Both the position numbers and the translations under genes were made by a program. A stretch of DNA of 64,000 nucleotides, taken from assembly GCA_021776785.1 (NCBI GenBank), contig JAJFFF010000012.1:186001-250000 (forward strand), in the 5' to 3' direction. How positions within the stretch are numbered: position 1 is the stretch's first letter; the number at the start of each line of letters is the position of its first letter. Positions 30,626 to 39,879 of the stretch are shown one piece after another. The notes below the pieces were generated by a model. It was not told the DNA's origin. It searched no databases and worked only from the letters and a program-made list of their open reading frames with translations. The DNA comes from Planctomycetota bacterium. GTDB lineage: Bacteria; Planctomycetota; PLA2.

Positions 30626-32755
30626 TCAATGGACGGTGGACGAAGTTTCCCCGAGATCGACGGGATCGGCCGGATCGCTTGCGACCGGCGCCGGAGGTGG
30701 CACCTGGCGCGCGAAAAACACGAGCACCAAGCTCAAAACCACAGCCGCACACCCGACCGTTACGCCGTCCAGCGCCTCCACGCGCGTCGCCAGCCACGGC
30801 CAGTAATTCGCAACCGCGACGACCCCGTTGAACGCCGCATGGCACAGAATCGACGCGAGGAGCGATCCCGTGCGGACGAGAATGAACCCGAGCACGATCC
30901 CCGCCAAAAACGTGGACGGCAACCGGTACACGTCGAGGTGCAGCGCCGCAAAAAGCAACGCGCTGACGATCACGGCCGTGCGCACGCCAAACCGCTCCCG
31001 CAGCGACGACAGCACAAACCCGCGGCACAACGTCTCCTCGCACACCGGCGGAATCACGGCGAGCATGACGACAAACAGCCAGGGCGGAACCTCCGCGAAC
31101 AGCAGTTTGATGATCTCTTCAAACCCCGTTTCCTGCCGTTCCGGCATGAATCCGACATAGAGACCGATCACGACCAGCACAGAGGAAACGCCGGCCACGA
31201 TTGCCATCAAGGCTTGGGACGGACGCGGCATCCGCAGCGCGAAGGTGGCTTTTAGATTCAGTTTCAGCTTTTTCGCGAGGAGGACACACGGCAGCAACAC
31301 AGCCACGAACTGCGTCAGGAAAAATCCACGCACGGCGGCGGCGCTCGTCGCGACTTTCCCCGACAGGAAAAACATCAGCGCGAGCGTCGAGAAGAACGCG
31401 AGCAGGCCGTGAGCCGGCACCGGCAACCCGGCCCGCGAGGCCCGCAGCGACGACGCGTCGAACCCGCGTCCGGCGCCCGTGCGGAACAGGACCGATTCCC
31501 GTTTGAAGATCGACACGGCCGCGGCGATCGCGAGGCCGGCGTACACGACCATCGCACCCGTCGCGACCAGGGCAGGGCCCATCGCGTGACCGCCGAGCAG
31601 CATCGACTTTACGAGCAACACGACGTTGGCGACCGGCACGAGCGCGATTCCGTATCCCAACTCGATGTTGGGCAAGAGCGCGACCATCGCCAACGGCATC
31701 GCCGCTAAAAACAGCGGCGACATGTAGTGCTGGCCCTCTTTGTAGGAGGTGGCGAACGACGAGAGCGCCAACGCGATCGCGCTAAACAGCGCCGCCGTCG
31801 GAATGAGAATCACGGACACGATGACGACCGCGGACGCGGGAAGGTCAAACGCGATCTTGCCGGTGCCCATCATGCCCGCCAACTTGGAAAACGTGATCCC
31901 CATGACGAACAGGTTGAGGAGCGCGGTGACGATGGCGATGATCCAGATCGCGACGAACTTGCCGAGCACGATTTCTTGCCGCGTGACCGGCGCGACGAGC
32001 AGCGTTTCGAGCGTGCCCCGCTCCTTCTCGCCGGCGGCCAGGTCCACCGCCGGGTAAAACGCGCCGGTAAGCGCCATCACAACAATCAGGAGCCCGAGCA
32101 TCGGCGCGAACGAGTACGCCCCGCGCTGCGAAAGCGACGCGAGTTCGATGGGTTTGCGTTGAACCGGCGCCTCGGCGAACTGGATGAGATCCAATTGGCT
32201 GGGAAGTCGGCCCTTGAGCTCGCTGCGCCGCGCATCCGCGAACGCCTTCAACGCACGCGCCACCTTGCCGCGGGCGACTTTGCTCGCCTCGTCCGTCGAG
32301 TCGAACACGAGACTTACAAACGCGCGCTTGGACGCTCCCAGATTGGCGACGAAGCCCGGGTCGCAAACAATGGCGCCCGCGTAGCTGTGCTTTTTAAGCA
32401 ACAGACGCAGCTGCCCGCGCGCACCGTCGTTTTTCTCATCGTGCCCGATGTCGGCCAGCAACTCGGCGACGCGCTGCGGCAAAATGGCATCGTCGGAGTC
32501 CCCCGCGACAGGCTCGAGCTTTTGCGCACGCAACAGATCGCCGAGTTCGCTCGCCGTATCGACACCGTCCAGCAGGATGCGCTGCTCGTCGCTCGCCAAG
32601 TTGCGCTGCGTTGCGCCGATGATGCCGGTGAGCCCCAACAGAAGCGCCGGGTACAGCAGCAGCGGCAGGAGCAGTGCGATAAACAGCGTGCGTCGATCGC
32701 GAAGCGTATCGACGAGCTCCTTTTTGGCTATGAGCTGGACGGTTCGGTTTCGCAT
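30626..32755 (-). CDS. NatB-like ABC permease fused to a CPBP-family intramembrane protease
   Basis: A 709-residue membrane protein. The first roughly 420 residues are an ABC-2 permease: N-terminal helix after KKELVDTLRDRRTLF, a large extracytoplasmic domain, then five or more helices with the GEKERGTLETLLVAPVTRQEIVLGK loop typical of NatB. The last roughly 220 residues are a CPBP (Abi) protease domain: EETLCRG (EExxxR), FAALHLD (FxxxH) and HAAFNGV. The start overlaps the ATPase gene by 28 bp, so they form a transporter pair. Na+ or antimicrobial-peptide export are the known roles of relatives. The fusion is an established planctomycete architecture. Confidence 0.88.
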   Translation of the reverse strand: MRNRTVQLIAKKELVDTLRDRRTLFIALLLPLLLYPALLLGLTGIIGATQRNLASDEQRILLDGVDTASELGDLLRAQKLEPVAGDSDDAILPQRVAELLADIGHDEKNDGARGQLRLLLKKHSYAGAIVCDPGFVANLGASKRAFVSLVFDSTDEASKVARGKVARALKAFADARRSELKGRLPSQLDLIQFAEAPVQRKPIELASLSQRGAYSFAPMLGLLIVVMALTGAFYPAVDLAAGEKERGTLETLLVAPVTRQEIVLGKFVAIWIIAIVTALLNLFVMGITFSKLAGMMGTGKIAFDLPASAVVIVSVILIPTAALFSAIALALSSFATSYKEGQHYMSPLFLAAMPLAMVALLPNIELGYGIALVPVANVVLLVKSMLLGGHAMGPALVATGAMVVYAGLAIAAAVSIFKRESVLFRTGAGRGFDASSLRASRAGLPVPAHGLLAFFSTLALMFFLSGKVATSAAAVRGFFLTQFVAVLLPCVLLAKKLKLNLKATFALRMPRPSQALMAIVAGVSSVLVVIGLYVGFMPERQETGFEEIIKLLFAEVPPWLFVVMLAVIPPVCEETLCRGFVLSSLRERFGVRTAVIVSALLFAALHLDVYRLPSTFLAGIVLGFILVRTGSLLASILCHAAFNGVVAVANYWPWLATRVEALDGVTVGCAAVVLSLVLVFFARQVPPPAPVASDPADPVDLGETSSTVH

Positions 32756-33486
32756 CGATCGATGTGTTCGAAGAACACGTCCTCAATTGAGTTTACGCCC
32801 GCTTCCGCCAGCACCTGCTCGACAGAACCCTGCAGCAGGATCTTCCCGTGATGCAGCATCGCTACGTCGTCACAGAGTTTCTCGACCTCCGACATGATGT
32901 GCGTCGACAAAATCACAGTGCGCCCGCGCGCGCGGCAATCCGCGATGAACTCCATCACGGTGCGCGCCACCAGGATGTCGAGGCTCGTCGTGGGTTCATC
33001 AAAAATCAAAACCGGCGGGTCGTGCACGATCGTCCGCGCGAGCGAAACCTTTTGGCGGTTGCCCGCCGACAACTTCCCGCATGCCGTTTTTTCGTACGGA
33101 CGCAACCCGAACAAATCGAGCAGCTCATGGGCGCGCGCGGCCAGCGAGTCCTCGTCCATCCCGTACAAGCGCCCGAAGTACTCGATCATCTCGCGCGGCG
33201 AGAGGCGTTCGTACACACCGGTCGTGCCGGTGCAAAACCCGAGCTGCTGACGCGCTTGCGCAGGATGCACCGCGACGTCGATGCCACCGACAAACACTTG
33301 CCCCGCCGTCGGCACGAGGCTCGTGGAAAGGATGCGCAGCGTGGTCGTTTTCCCCGCCCCGTTGGGCCCCAGCAATCCGAAGATCCGGCCGGGCTCGCAG
33401 CGAAACGAGATGGAGTCCACGGCACGAAATTCCCCGCCCCGCTTCGGGTCGAAAAAGATCTTCGTTAGTCCGTTCGCCTCGATCAT
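32728..33486 (-). CDS. ABC transporter ATPase (NatA-like)
   Basis: The nucleotide-binding subunit for the downstream permease. I chose the ATG at 33486 (MIEANGLTKIF), the usual family start; longer readings extend into non-coding sequence. Walker A GLLGPNGAGKTTT, Q-loop GFCTG, signature LSAGNRQKVSLAR, Walker B PVLIFDEPTTSLD and the switch His in VILSTHIMSE are all intact. 252 residues. It is transcribed divergently from the arginine operon; the 152-bp gap must hold both promoters. Confidence 0.92.
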   Translation of the reverse strand: MIEANGLTKIFFDPKRGGEFRAVDSISFRCEPGRIFGLLGPNGAGKTTTLRILSTSLVPTAGQVFVGGIDVAVHPAQARQQLGFCTGTTGVYERLSPREMIEYFGRLYGMDEDSLAARAHELLDLFGLRPYEKTACGKLSAGNRQKVSLARTIVHDPPVLIFDEPTTSLDILVARTVMEFIADCRARGRTVILSTHIMSEVEKLCDDVAMLHHGKILLQGSVEQVLAEAGVNSIEDVFFEHIDRCETEPSSS

Positions 33487-33638
33487 GCCGTTCAGTCGTC
33501 CCCTCTCCCTATCGGGCCGTGCCCATTCATCCCTTATCGAACCCCCGAAATATCGAGGATTTTGGGAGATCTCTGACCTTTTCGGGTTCGTGGAGCGCGT
33601 GGTACCGTAGGCGGCTTCCATGAGAGAGCAGGATCCTT

Positions 33639-34853
33639 ATGGCCGTGGCCGCCCTCGCCTTTTCCGGAGGTCTCGACACCTCCTATGCCGTCCTCGCGCT
33701 GCGTGAGCAGGGGTACGACGTGCTCACCGTCACGGTGGACACGGGTGGATTCGATCCGGAAGAACTTGCTGCCATCGAGGCGCGAGCTCTCGCTCTCGGT
33801 GCGATCCGGCACCGGACGATCGACGGCCGACGCGCCGTCTATGAGCGCTTTTTCAGTTATCTGATTCGCGGCAACGTGCTGCGCGGCGGGGTTTACCCGG
33901 TCGCCGTCGGCGCCGAGCGATTCGTCCAGGCCGAAGCGCTCGTCCACGCCGCGCTGGCCGAGGGCTGCGAAGCGGTCGGCCACGGCTGCACCGCGGCGGG
34001 CAACGATCAGATCCGATTTGACGTCGCGATCCGCGCGCTCGCCCCCGATCTCAAGCTCCTCGCGCCGATTCGTGACGACCAAGTCGCCCGCGAGACCTCC
34101 ACGAGAAAACTCGCGGAGGCCGGCGTTGTGATTCCGCCCAAACAGACGCTTTACTCCATCAACGCGGGGCTGGTCGGCGCAACCGTCGGCGGCGGCGCGA
34201 CCCACGATGCGTGGGAAGAGATTCCGGAGGAAGCGTTCCAGGAGGCGGGAAGCCGCATCGACGAAGACGCGCGCGAAACGACGATTGTGATTTCGTTCGC
34301 GCAAGGACTTCCGGTCGCGCTCGACGGGGAAGCGTACGAACCGCTCGACCTGCTCGCGCGCCTCGACGCGAGCGCGCGCCCGCTCGGCATCGGCCGCGGC
34401 GTGCATCTCGGCGACACGATCTTGGGCATCAAAGGGCGCATCGGATTCGTAGCGCCCGCGGCCACCGTCTTGATCGGCGCCCACAAAGAACTCGAAAAGT
34501 TGGTGCTCACCAAGCGGCAGCTGACCGTGAAAGAGGACGCCGGACGGCTGTACGGTGACCTCTTACACGAAGGGCTTTGGCTCGATCCGGTGTGCCGCGA
34601 TCTGGAGCGGCTGTTGGAGTCGAGTCAGGAGCGCGTCACCGGCGACGCGCGCGTCACGCTGAACCGCCAGCGGTTTGCCGTCGGCGGTGTGCGTTCGCCC
34701 CACGCACTGGTGCGACCGGGGGCGCGCTACGGCGAAACGTCGGCACTATGGGACGGCCGCGACGCGGCGGGGTTCGCGCGTGTGTACGGCGTAACGTCAC
34801 GCATCGCACAACGGCGGCCCGAAGAGATGCGAGCAGAGGAGTCGGAGTCATGA
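33639..34853 (+). CDS. argG: Argininosuccinate synthase
   Basis: Joins citrulline and aspartate using ATP. The PP-loop ALAFSGGLDTSYAVLALREQ at the N-terminus, the citrulline/aspartate-binding HGCTAAGNDQIRFDVA region and the VEIPPEAFQEA-like stretch IPEEAFQEAGSR are typical. 404 residues is the usual length. It is the first gene of an eight-gene arginine operon whose members overlap by 1-4 bp. Having argG first, rather than argC or argJ, is uncommon. Confidence 0.95.
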   Translation: MAVAALAFSGGLDTSYAVLALREQGYDVLTVTVDTGGFDPEELAAIEARALALGAIRHRTIDGRRAVYERFFSYLIRGNVLRGGVYPVAVGAERFVQAEALVHAALAEGCEAVGHGCTAAGNDQIRFDVAIRALAPDLKLLAPIRDDQVARETSTRKLAEAGVVIPPKQTLYSINAGLVGATVGGGATHDAWEEIPEEAFQEAGSRIDEDARETTIVISFAQGLPVALDGEAYEPLDLLARLDASARPLGIGRGVHLGDTILGIKGRIGFVAPAATVLIGAHKELEKLVLTKRQLTVKEDAGRLYGDLLHEGLWLDPVCRDLERLLESSQERVTGDARVTLNRQRFAVGGVRSPHALVRPGARYGETSALWDGRDAAGFARVYGVTSRIAQRRPEEMRAEESES

Positions 34854-35875
34854 GAGTTCGCGCGCACAAAATCGGGTCGGTCACGCACCGACTCGGCCTC
34901 CCCCACGAACTCGAAGTGTCTCGACTCGTCGAAACCGATGTGGGCAACGTGCTCGTCGTCCGCGCGCTCGAAGAAAAACGGGTGTACGACGTCCTTGAGT
35001 TGGAGACGGGCCGCATGGCGCACATCTCCAAGGGCGACGTCGTGGTCGGCGCCCTCGGATCGCGGGCCGCGTTGCGCGGATTTGTCGGACGCATACCGGC
35101 GAAGCTGCGCGCGGGCGACAAGATCCACATCCTCAACCTCGGCGGCGTGCTTGGCGAATGCGTGTCGAAAAACAAAGACGTCGGATCGCCGCTGCTCGTC
35201 GAAGTGCTCGGTATGGCCGTCCGCGACGGCAAGCCGATCAACATTCGCGACGGTGCGTTGCCCGTTTCAGACGAGCTTGCGCTCGACGCGCCAGTCGTGC
35301 TCGTGTCCGGCACCTGCATGGACAGCGGCAAGACGCGCGCGGCCGTTGAGATCATCGCGCAACTCACCCAGCGAGGCTACCGCGTCGGCGCCGCGAAGCT
35401 TACGGGCGTCGCCGCGTTGCGCGACCCCTTAAACATGCTCGACCACGGCGCGGTCGCCGCCTACTCGTTCCTCGACTGCGGCCTGCCGAGCACCGCCGAT
35501 GTCGGCGGGCTGCCTGCCGTCGCGAAGGGCGTCTTGAACGCGCTCGCGCAACACGACGTCGATGTGGTCGTGGCCGAGACCGGCGACGGCATCATCGGCA
35601 GCTACGGCGTGCGCAGCCTGCTCGAAGACGAACAGCTGCGCGCCGCCACGAAGTGCCACGTTCTAACCGCGAACGATCTCGTCGCCGCTTGGGGCGGGAA
35701 GCGTTTGATGGAAGAGGAACTGGGCTTGAAGGTCGGCGTGATCGCGGGGCCGGCGACCGACAACGAAGTCGGCGTGCGGTATGTGAGCGACAGTTTGCAG
35801 ACCCCCGCCGCCAACGCGCGTACGGGGGGCAAACACTTGGTGGACCTAGTTGAGGAGCGCGCGTTTCAGCGATGA
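34850..35875 (+). CDS. Uncharacterised P-loop protein embedded in the arginine operon
   Basis: The ATG at 34850 overlaps the argG stop (ATGA); the stop overlaps argC (ATGA). The 341-residue product has a beta-rich N-terminal half (DVVVGALGSRAALRGFVGRI, AGDKIHILNLGGVLGECV) and a C-terminal P-loop domain: Walker A VSGTCMDSGKTRAAVEIIAQ, then AAKLTGVAALRD and DVVVAETGDGIIGSYGVRSL. The P-loop half is similar in layout to DUF1611/BioD-like NTPases. I cannot assign a reaction. Its place between argG and argC, with the first acylation step of the pathway missing from the operon, makes a role in arginine metabolism likely. Confidence 0.75.
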   Translation: MRVRAHKIGSVTHRLGLPHELEVSRLVETDVGNVLVVRALEEKRVYDVLELETGRMAHISKGDVVVGALGSRAALRGFVGRIPAKLRAGDKIHILNLGGVLGECVSKNKDVGSPLLVEVLGMAVRDGKPINIRDGALPVSDELALDAPVVLVSGTCMDSGKTRAAVEIIAQLTQRGYRVGAAKLTGVAALRDPLNMLDHGAVAAYSFLDCGLPSTADVGGLPAVAKGVLNALAQHDVDVVVAETGDGIIGSYGVRSLLEDEQLRAATKCHVLTANDLVAAWGGKRLMEEELGLKVGVIAGPATDNEVGVRYVSDSLQTPAANARTGGKHLVDLVEERAFQR

Positions 35876-36837
35876 TCGACGTCGGTATCTACGGAGCGTC
35901 CGGCTACGGCGGACAAGAGCTCCTTCGCTATTTGATGGGTCACGCGCAGGTACGCGTGGCATTCGTTACGTCCACGCGATTCGCGGAGCAACCGGTGAGC
36001 CGCGCGCTGCCGAGTTTGCTGGGCTTTTATGACAGCCTGCACTTTGAGTTACCCGAGAAGATGCCGCCGGCGAGCGTGAAGGCTGTGTTCTTGGCGATGC
36101 CTCACGGTGCGAGCAAAAGCGTCGCGCAGCGGCTCGCGCTAAAACGTCCCGACGTCGCGATCATCGATCTGAGCATGGACTTTCGCGACGAGTCCGACGG
36201 GTTCGTGTACGGGCTCACCGAGACCAATCGCGAGCGTCTGCAAGGCGCGACGCGTGTCGCCAACCCCGGCTGCTTTGCAACCGGCGCGCTGCTCGCGTTG
36301 GCGCCGCTTAGCCAGGAGAACTTGATCGCGGGACCGGCTCTGCTTTCCCAGACAACAGGTTCTTCGGGTGGAGGCGCGACCGTGAAGGCGGGCACGCACC
36401 ACCCCGAACGCGCCCAGGACATGCGGGCCTACAAGGTGCTTACGCATCAACACGAACCCGAAATCGCCGCCGACATGGCGCGCCTCGGCTCGGATGCCGT
36501 TGCGTGGATGGTTCCTCAGTCCGGTCCGTTCGCCCGCGGCATCTTCACGGTCGCGCACGTTCGGCTAAAGCGCGACGCGGACGTCTTTGCGCTTTACGAG
36601 CAGCGCTACCAAGACGAGCCGTTCGTGCGGCTGCGCGAGGGCACACCGACGTTGCGCCATGTGGCACGGACAAACTTCTGCGACATCGCCGTCCACCAGC
36701 GCGACGACCGCGTCGTGATCCTGAGCGCCATCGACAACCTCGGCAAAGGCATGGCGGGGCAAGCCATCCAGAACTTCAACGTGGTCTCGGGCCTGCCGGA
36801 AACCGCTGGCATTCGCGTGCCCGGAGCGAACGCGTGA
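35872..36837 (+). CDS. argC: N-acetyl-gamma-glutamyl-phosphate reductase
   Basis: Reduces N-acylglutamyl phosphate to the semialdehyde with NADPH. Rossmann motif GIYGASGYGGQELLR at residues 5-19, the catalytic Cys 134 in VANPGCFATGALLAL, the His in GTHHPERAQDM and the C-terminal DNLGKGMAGQAIQN signature are intact. 321 residues, typical for the shorter bacterial type. Overlaps the neighbours on both sides by 4 bp. Confidence 0.96.
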   Translation: MIDVGIYGASGYGGQELLRYLMGHAQVRVAFVTSTRFAEQPVSRALPSLLGFYDSLHFELPEKMPPASVKAVFLAMPHGASKSVAQRLALKRPDVAIIDLSMDFRDESDGFVYGLTETNRERLQGATRVANPGCFATGALLALAPLSQENLIAGPALLSQTTGSSGGGATVKAGTHHPERAQDMRAYKVLTHQHEPEIAADMARLGSDAVAWMVPQSGPFARGIFTVAHVRLKRDADVFALYEQRYQDEPFVRLREGTPTLRHVARTNFCDIAVHQRDDRVVILSAIDNLGKGMAGQAIQNFNVVSGLPETAGIRVPGANA

Positions 36838-37985
36838 CCCGCGACGAGATCATCGCCAGCGCCGCGACGCGCGAGATGCAGACGTACAACCGCCTCGACT
36901 TGGTGGCCGAACGCGGCGAGGGCCCGTGGATCATCGACATGGACGGCACGCGCTATCTCGATCTGTATGGCGGCCACGCCGTCGCGCTGTTGGGCCATGC
37001 CCCGCCGCGCGTCGCGGATGCGATCGCCATCCAGGCGCGCGATCTGTTGTTTTACTCCAACGCGGTCCACGTGCCGTCGCGGGCGCGGGCGACCGAACGG
37101 TTGACGCGCATCGCGCCGTGGCCCGATGCCCAAGTGCTGTTTTTGAACTCCGGCGCCGAAGCCAACGAGACCGCGCTCAAGATGGCGCGCAAGGCGACGC
37201 AACGCGAGCGCGTCGTGGCGTTCCACGGCGGATTTCACGGTCGTACGCTCGGCGCTCTCGCGTGCTGCGGAATGCCGAAGTATCGCGCGCCGGCCCGAGC
37301 CTGGGTCGACCCCAGCGAGAACATTCTCTTCGGCGCGTTCAACGGCGACGTCGACGGCATCGACGAAACCTGCGCCGCGGTCTTGGTCGAACCCATTCAG
37401 TCCATGGGCGGCATGCACGTGATGACCGAAACGTTTGCGCGCGCGCTCCGCGCACGTTGCGACGAAACGGGCGCCCTGCTGATCTTCGACGAGGTCCAAA
37501 CCGCGCCCGCCCGCACCGGCCATTGGTTCGCGGGCGACCGCTGGGGACTTTGCCCCGACCTCATTACCACCGCGAAAGCACTCGCCGCCGGATTTCCGGC
37601 CGGGGCGGTTTTGGCGCGCGGCAGTGTGGCCGCGACGGTCAACCCGGGCGACCAAGGCACGACGTTCGGCGGCGGTCCGGTCGCGTGCGCCGCCATCGAC
37701 GCGACGATTGCGGAGCTGGAAGACATCGACGCACCCGCGCGCGCCCGCGCCATCGAAAAGACGATCCGCGCGGGCTTGCCGGACCACGACGTGTTCGGCT
37801 GGGGCGCGCTGTTGGGCATCCGCGCGCCCGCCGTCGCTGTGTTGCGCAAGCTCCGGGAGGAACACCGCGTGCTCGCCGGAAGTTGCCCCGGCGACCCCAC
37901 GGTGATGCGCTTGTTCCCCCCACTCAACACCAGCGACGACGATCTCGCCCACGGCTTGGACGCGTTGCGGAGCGCGCTCCCGTGA
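36834..37985 (+). CDS. argD: Acetylornithine (or succinylornithine) aminotransferase
   Basis: PLP-dependent class III aminotransferase that converts the semialdehyde to N-acylornithine. The GTG at 36834 overlaps the argC stop and gives 383 residues. Motifs: NSGAEANETALKMAR (105-119), HGGFHGRTLGAL, the cofactor Asp in LLIFDEVQTAPARTG and Schiff-base Lys 248 in ITTAKALAAGFP. The TTFGGGPVAC loop is also standard. The overlapping ends place it firmly between argC and the transcarbamylase. Confidence 0.95.
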   Translation: MTRDEIIASAATREMQTYNRLDLVAERGEGPWIIDMDGTRYLDLYGGHAVALLGHAPPRVADAIAIQARDLLFYSNAVHVPSRARATERLTRIAPWPDAQVLFLNSGAEANETALKMARKATQRERVVAFHGGFHGRTLGALACCGMPKYRAPARAWVDPSENILFGAFNGDVDGIDETCAAVLVEPIQSMGGMHVMTETFARALRARCDETGALLIFDEVQTAPARTGHWFAGDRWGLCPDLITTAKALAAGFPAGAVLARGSVAATVNPGDQGTTFGGGPVACAAIDATIAELEDIDAPARARAIEKTIRAGLPDHDVFGWGALLGIRAPAVAVLRKLREEHRVLAGSCPGDPTVMRLFPPLNTSDDDLAHGLDALRSALP

Positions 37986-38965
37986 ACGACCTCATCGATA
38001 TCGCATCGCTCTCGGACGCCGCGTGGCAACGATTGTTCGATCTCGCGCGGCGGTTCGAGCGCGACGGCATTCCGCCCGCGAAACCGGGCCGCGCGGTGGC
38101 CGGGCTGTTCTTCAATCCGTCGCTGCGGACGCGGACGTCACTCGAGCTCGCGACGGCAGCGTTGGGTTCGCACGCGTCGATCCACGATGTTGGCGGCGGC
38201 GTTTGGAAACTCGAAACGCGCGACGGCGTCGTCATGGACGGCGATCGTGCGGAGCACATTCGCGATGCGGTCGGCAAGTTTCTCAGCGGCGTCGTCGATG
38301 CGATCGCCGTGCGGTCGTTCGCTGATCTCGACGCGCCGTTTGAAGCGCATCGCTTCGATCCCGTACTGCGCGCGATCCAAAACGCAGCCACCGTGCCCGT
38401 GATCAACCTCGAGTCGGCCATCGCACACCCGCTGCAGGGCCTCGCCGACGTCGCGGCCGCGCGCGAGCACCTGGTTGGACCGGCGGCGGAAAAAACCGTG
38501 GCCGTGACGTGGGCTTACCATCCGCGCCCGTTGCCGATGGCCGTCGCGAACACCGCCGTAACAAGCTTTGCGCGCGCGGGGTATCGCGTGCGCCTGGTTT
38601 GCCCGCCGGGCTACGAGCTGCACGACGACACGCTCGCGCAGGCGCGCCAGTGGAGCGACGTCGCCGTCACAAACGACCTCGATGAAGGCCTCTCCGGGGC
38701 GCACATCGTGTACGCCAAATCGTGGGGTGGACGTCATGAGTACGGGCCGAACGCGGATCGAGCAGCGCGCGCCGCTGTCACCGCGTGGCGGATCGACGCG
38801 CAACGGATGGCCCGCGGCGACTCCGCCGCGTTCATGCACTGTTTGCCGGTCCGTCGCAACGTCGTCGTCACCGACGACGTGATCGACGGCCCGCGTTCCC
38901 TGGTCGCGCGGCAAGCGCGTTGGCGTCTTTTTGTTCAGGCTGCGGTGCTGCACGAGTTGTTATGA
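37982..38965 (+). CDS. argF': N-acetyl-/N-succinyl-ornithine carbamoyltransferase (ArgF')
   Basis: Carbamoylates N-acylornithine instead of free ornithine. 327 residues, GTG start overlapping argD. Besides the general carbamoyl-phosphate motif SLRTRT (47-52) and HCLPVRRNV (286-294), it has the acylornithine-type signatures: MDGDRAEHIRDA (85-96), INLESAIAHPLQGLAD and TWAYHPRPLPMAVAN. From memory, the residue that separates acetyl (Glu) from succinyl (Pro) specificity lies in the MDGDxxEHI loop; here it is Ala 90. The lysine after RRNV that is carboxylated in the Xanthomonas enzyme is Val here, as I recall for Bacteroides SOTCase. Substrate acyl group is therefore open. Confidence 0.88.
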   Translation: MNDLIDIASLSDAAWQRLFDLARRFERDGIPPAKPGRAVAGLFFNPSLRTRTSLELATAALGSHASIHDVGGGVWKLETRDGVVMDGDRAEHIRDAVGKFLSGVVDAIAVRSFADLDAPFEAHRFDPVLRAIQNAATVPVINLESAIAHPLQGLADVAAAREHLVGPAAEKTVAVTWAYHPRPLPMAVANTAVTSFARAGYRVRLVCPPGYELHDDTLAQARQWSDVAVTNDLDEGLSGAHIVYAKSWGGRHEYGPNADRAARAAVTAWRIDAQRMARGDSAAFMHCLPVRRNVVVTDDVIDGPRSLVARQARWRLFVQAAVLHELL

Positions 38966-39879
38966 ACACAAACCAAATCGCCACGCTTCTCCAGGCGCTG
39001 CCCTACATGCGCCGCCACAAGGGCGCCACGCTTGTTATCAAGTGCGGCGGCGAGATCGCACGCGATCCCGCCGTGCTTGAGCAACTCGCCGGCGACATCG
39101 CCCTGTGCGCGCACGTCGGCATGCGACCCGTCGTGGTGCACGGCGGCGGCCCGCAGGCCACCGAACTCAGCCGCAAACTGGGCCACGAACCGCGTATCGT
39201 CGCGGGCCGCCGCGTCACCGACGACGCGACGCTCGAAGTCGCCAAGATGGTCTTCAACGGCAAGATCAACATCGACATCGCGAGCGCCCTGCGCCGCCAC
39301 GGCCTCTCGCCGGTCGGGCTCAGCGGCGTCGATGGCGATCTGATCGAAGCGACCCGACGCCCGATTACCGAAATGCGCGATCCGAAAACCGGCGTTACCG
39401 AAAAGGTCGACTTCGGGCACGTCGGCGACATTGTGCGCATCAACACGCACGTGCTGCAGACGCTGCTCGACCACAACTACGTGCCGGTGCTGGCATCGCT
39501 CGGCGCCGATCGAAGCGGCAAGATCTACAACATCAACGCGGACACCGTGGCGTCCGGCATTGCCGTCGACATGAAAGCCGACAAGCTCATTTTGCTCACG
39601 TCGGCGCCCGGCCTGCTTCGCGATGTGGAAGATCCGACGTCGCTTATCGGCCACCTGACTGCGCATGCGGCCGACGAGTTGCTAAAAACTCGCGGCGTCG
39701 TCGGCGGTATGGTGCCGAAGTTGACCACGCTCATCGCGGCGGTACGCGGCGGGGTCGCGCGCGGCCACATTCTCAACGGAAACGCACCGCACAGTCTCCT
39801 CGTCGAACTGTTTACCAAAGACGGCACGGGCACGATGGTGACCACACGCGACGAAGAGCGCGTGTACCTAGAAGAGTAA
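38962..39879 (+). CDS. argB: N-acetylglutamate kinase
   Basis: Phosphorylates N-acylglutamate, the second step of the pathway. 305 residues; the ATG at 38962 overlaps argF' (ATGA). Amino-acid kinase motifs: LVIKCGGEIA (the usual Lys, with Cys in place of the common Tyr/Phe), RPVVVHGGGPQATELSRKLG, NGKINIDIAS, and the nucleotide-binding YNINADTVASGIAV. The N-terminal helix that goes with arginine-sensitive hexamers is present as LLQALPYMRRHKG. Feedback control by arginine cannot be decided from sequence. Confidence 0.95.
   Translation: MNTNQIATLLQALPYMRRHKGATLVIKCGGEIARDPAVLEQLAGDIALCAHVGMRPVVVHGGGPQATELSRKLGHEPRIVAGRRVTDDATLEVAKMVFNGKINIDIASALRRHGLSPVGLSGVDGDLIEATRRPITEMRDPKTGVTEKVDFGHVGDIVRINTHVLQTLLDHNYVPVLASLGADRSGKIYNINADTVASGIAVDMKADKLILLTSAPGLLRDVEDPTSLIGHLTAHAADELLKTRGVVGGMVPKLTTLIAAVRGGVARGHILNGNAPHSLLVELFTKDGTGTMVTTRDEERVYLEE

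Noticed and set aside
36606..37952. Long open frame antisense to argC/argD
   Set aside because: Shadow of the arginine operon; it crosses a gene junction and has no domain.
37982..38965. Ordinary ornithine carbamoyltransferase (argF)
   Set aside because: The MDGDxxEHI, TWAYHPRPLP and HCLPVRRNV motifs are those of acetyl/succinyl-ornithine transcarbamylases, and an ArgE-like deacylase is in the operon.
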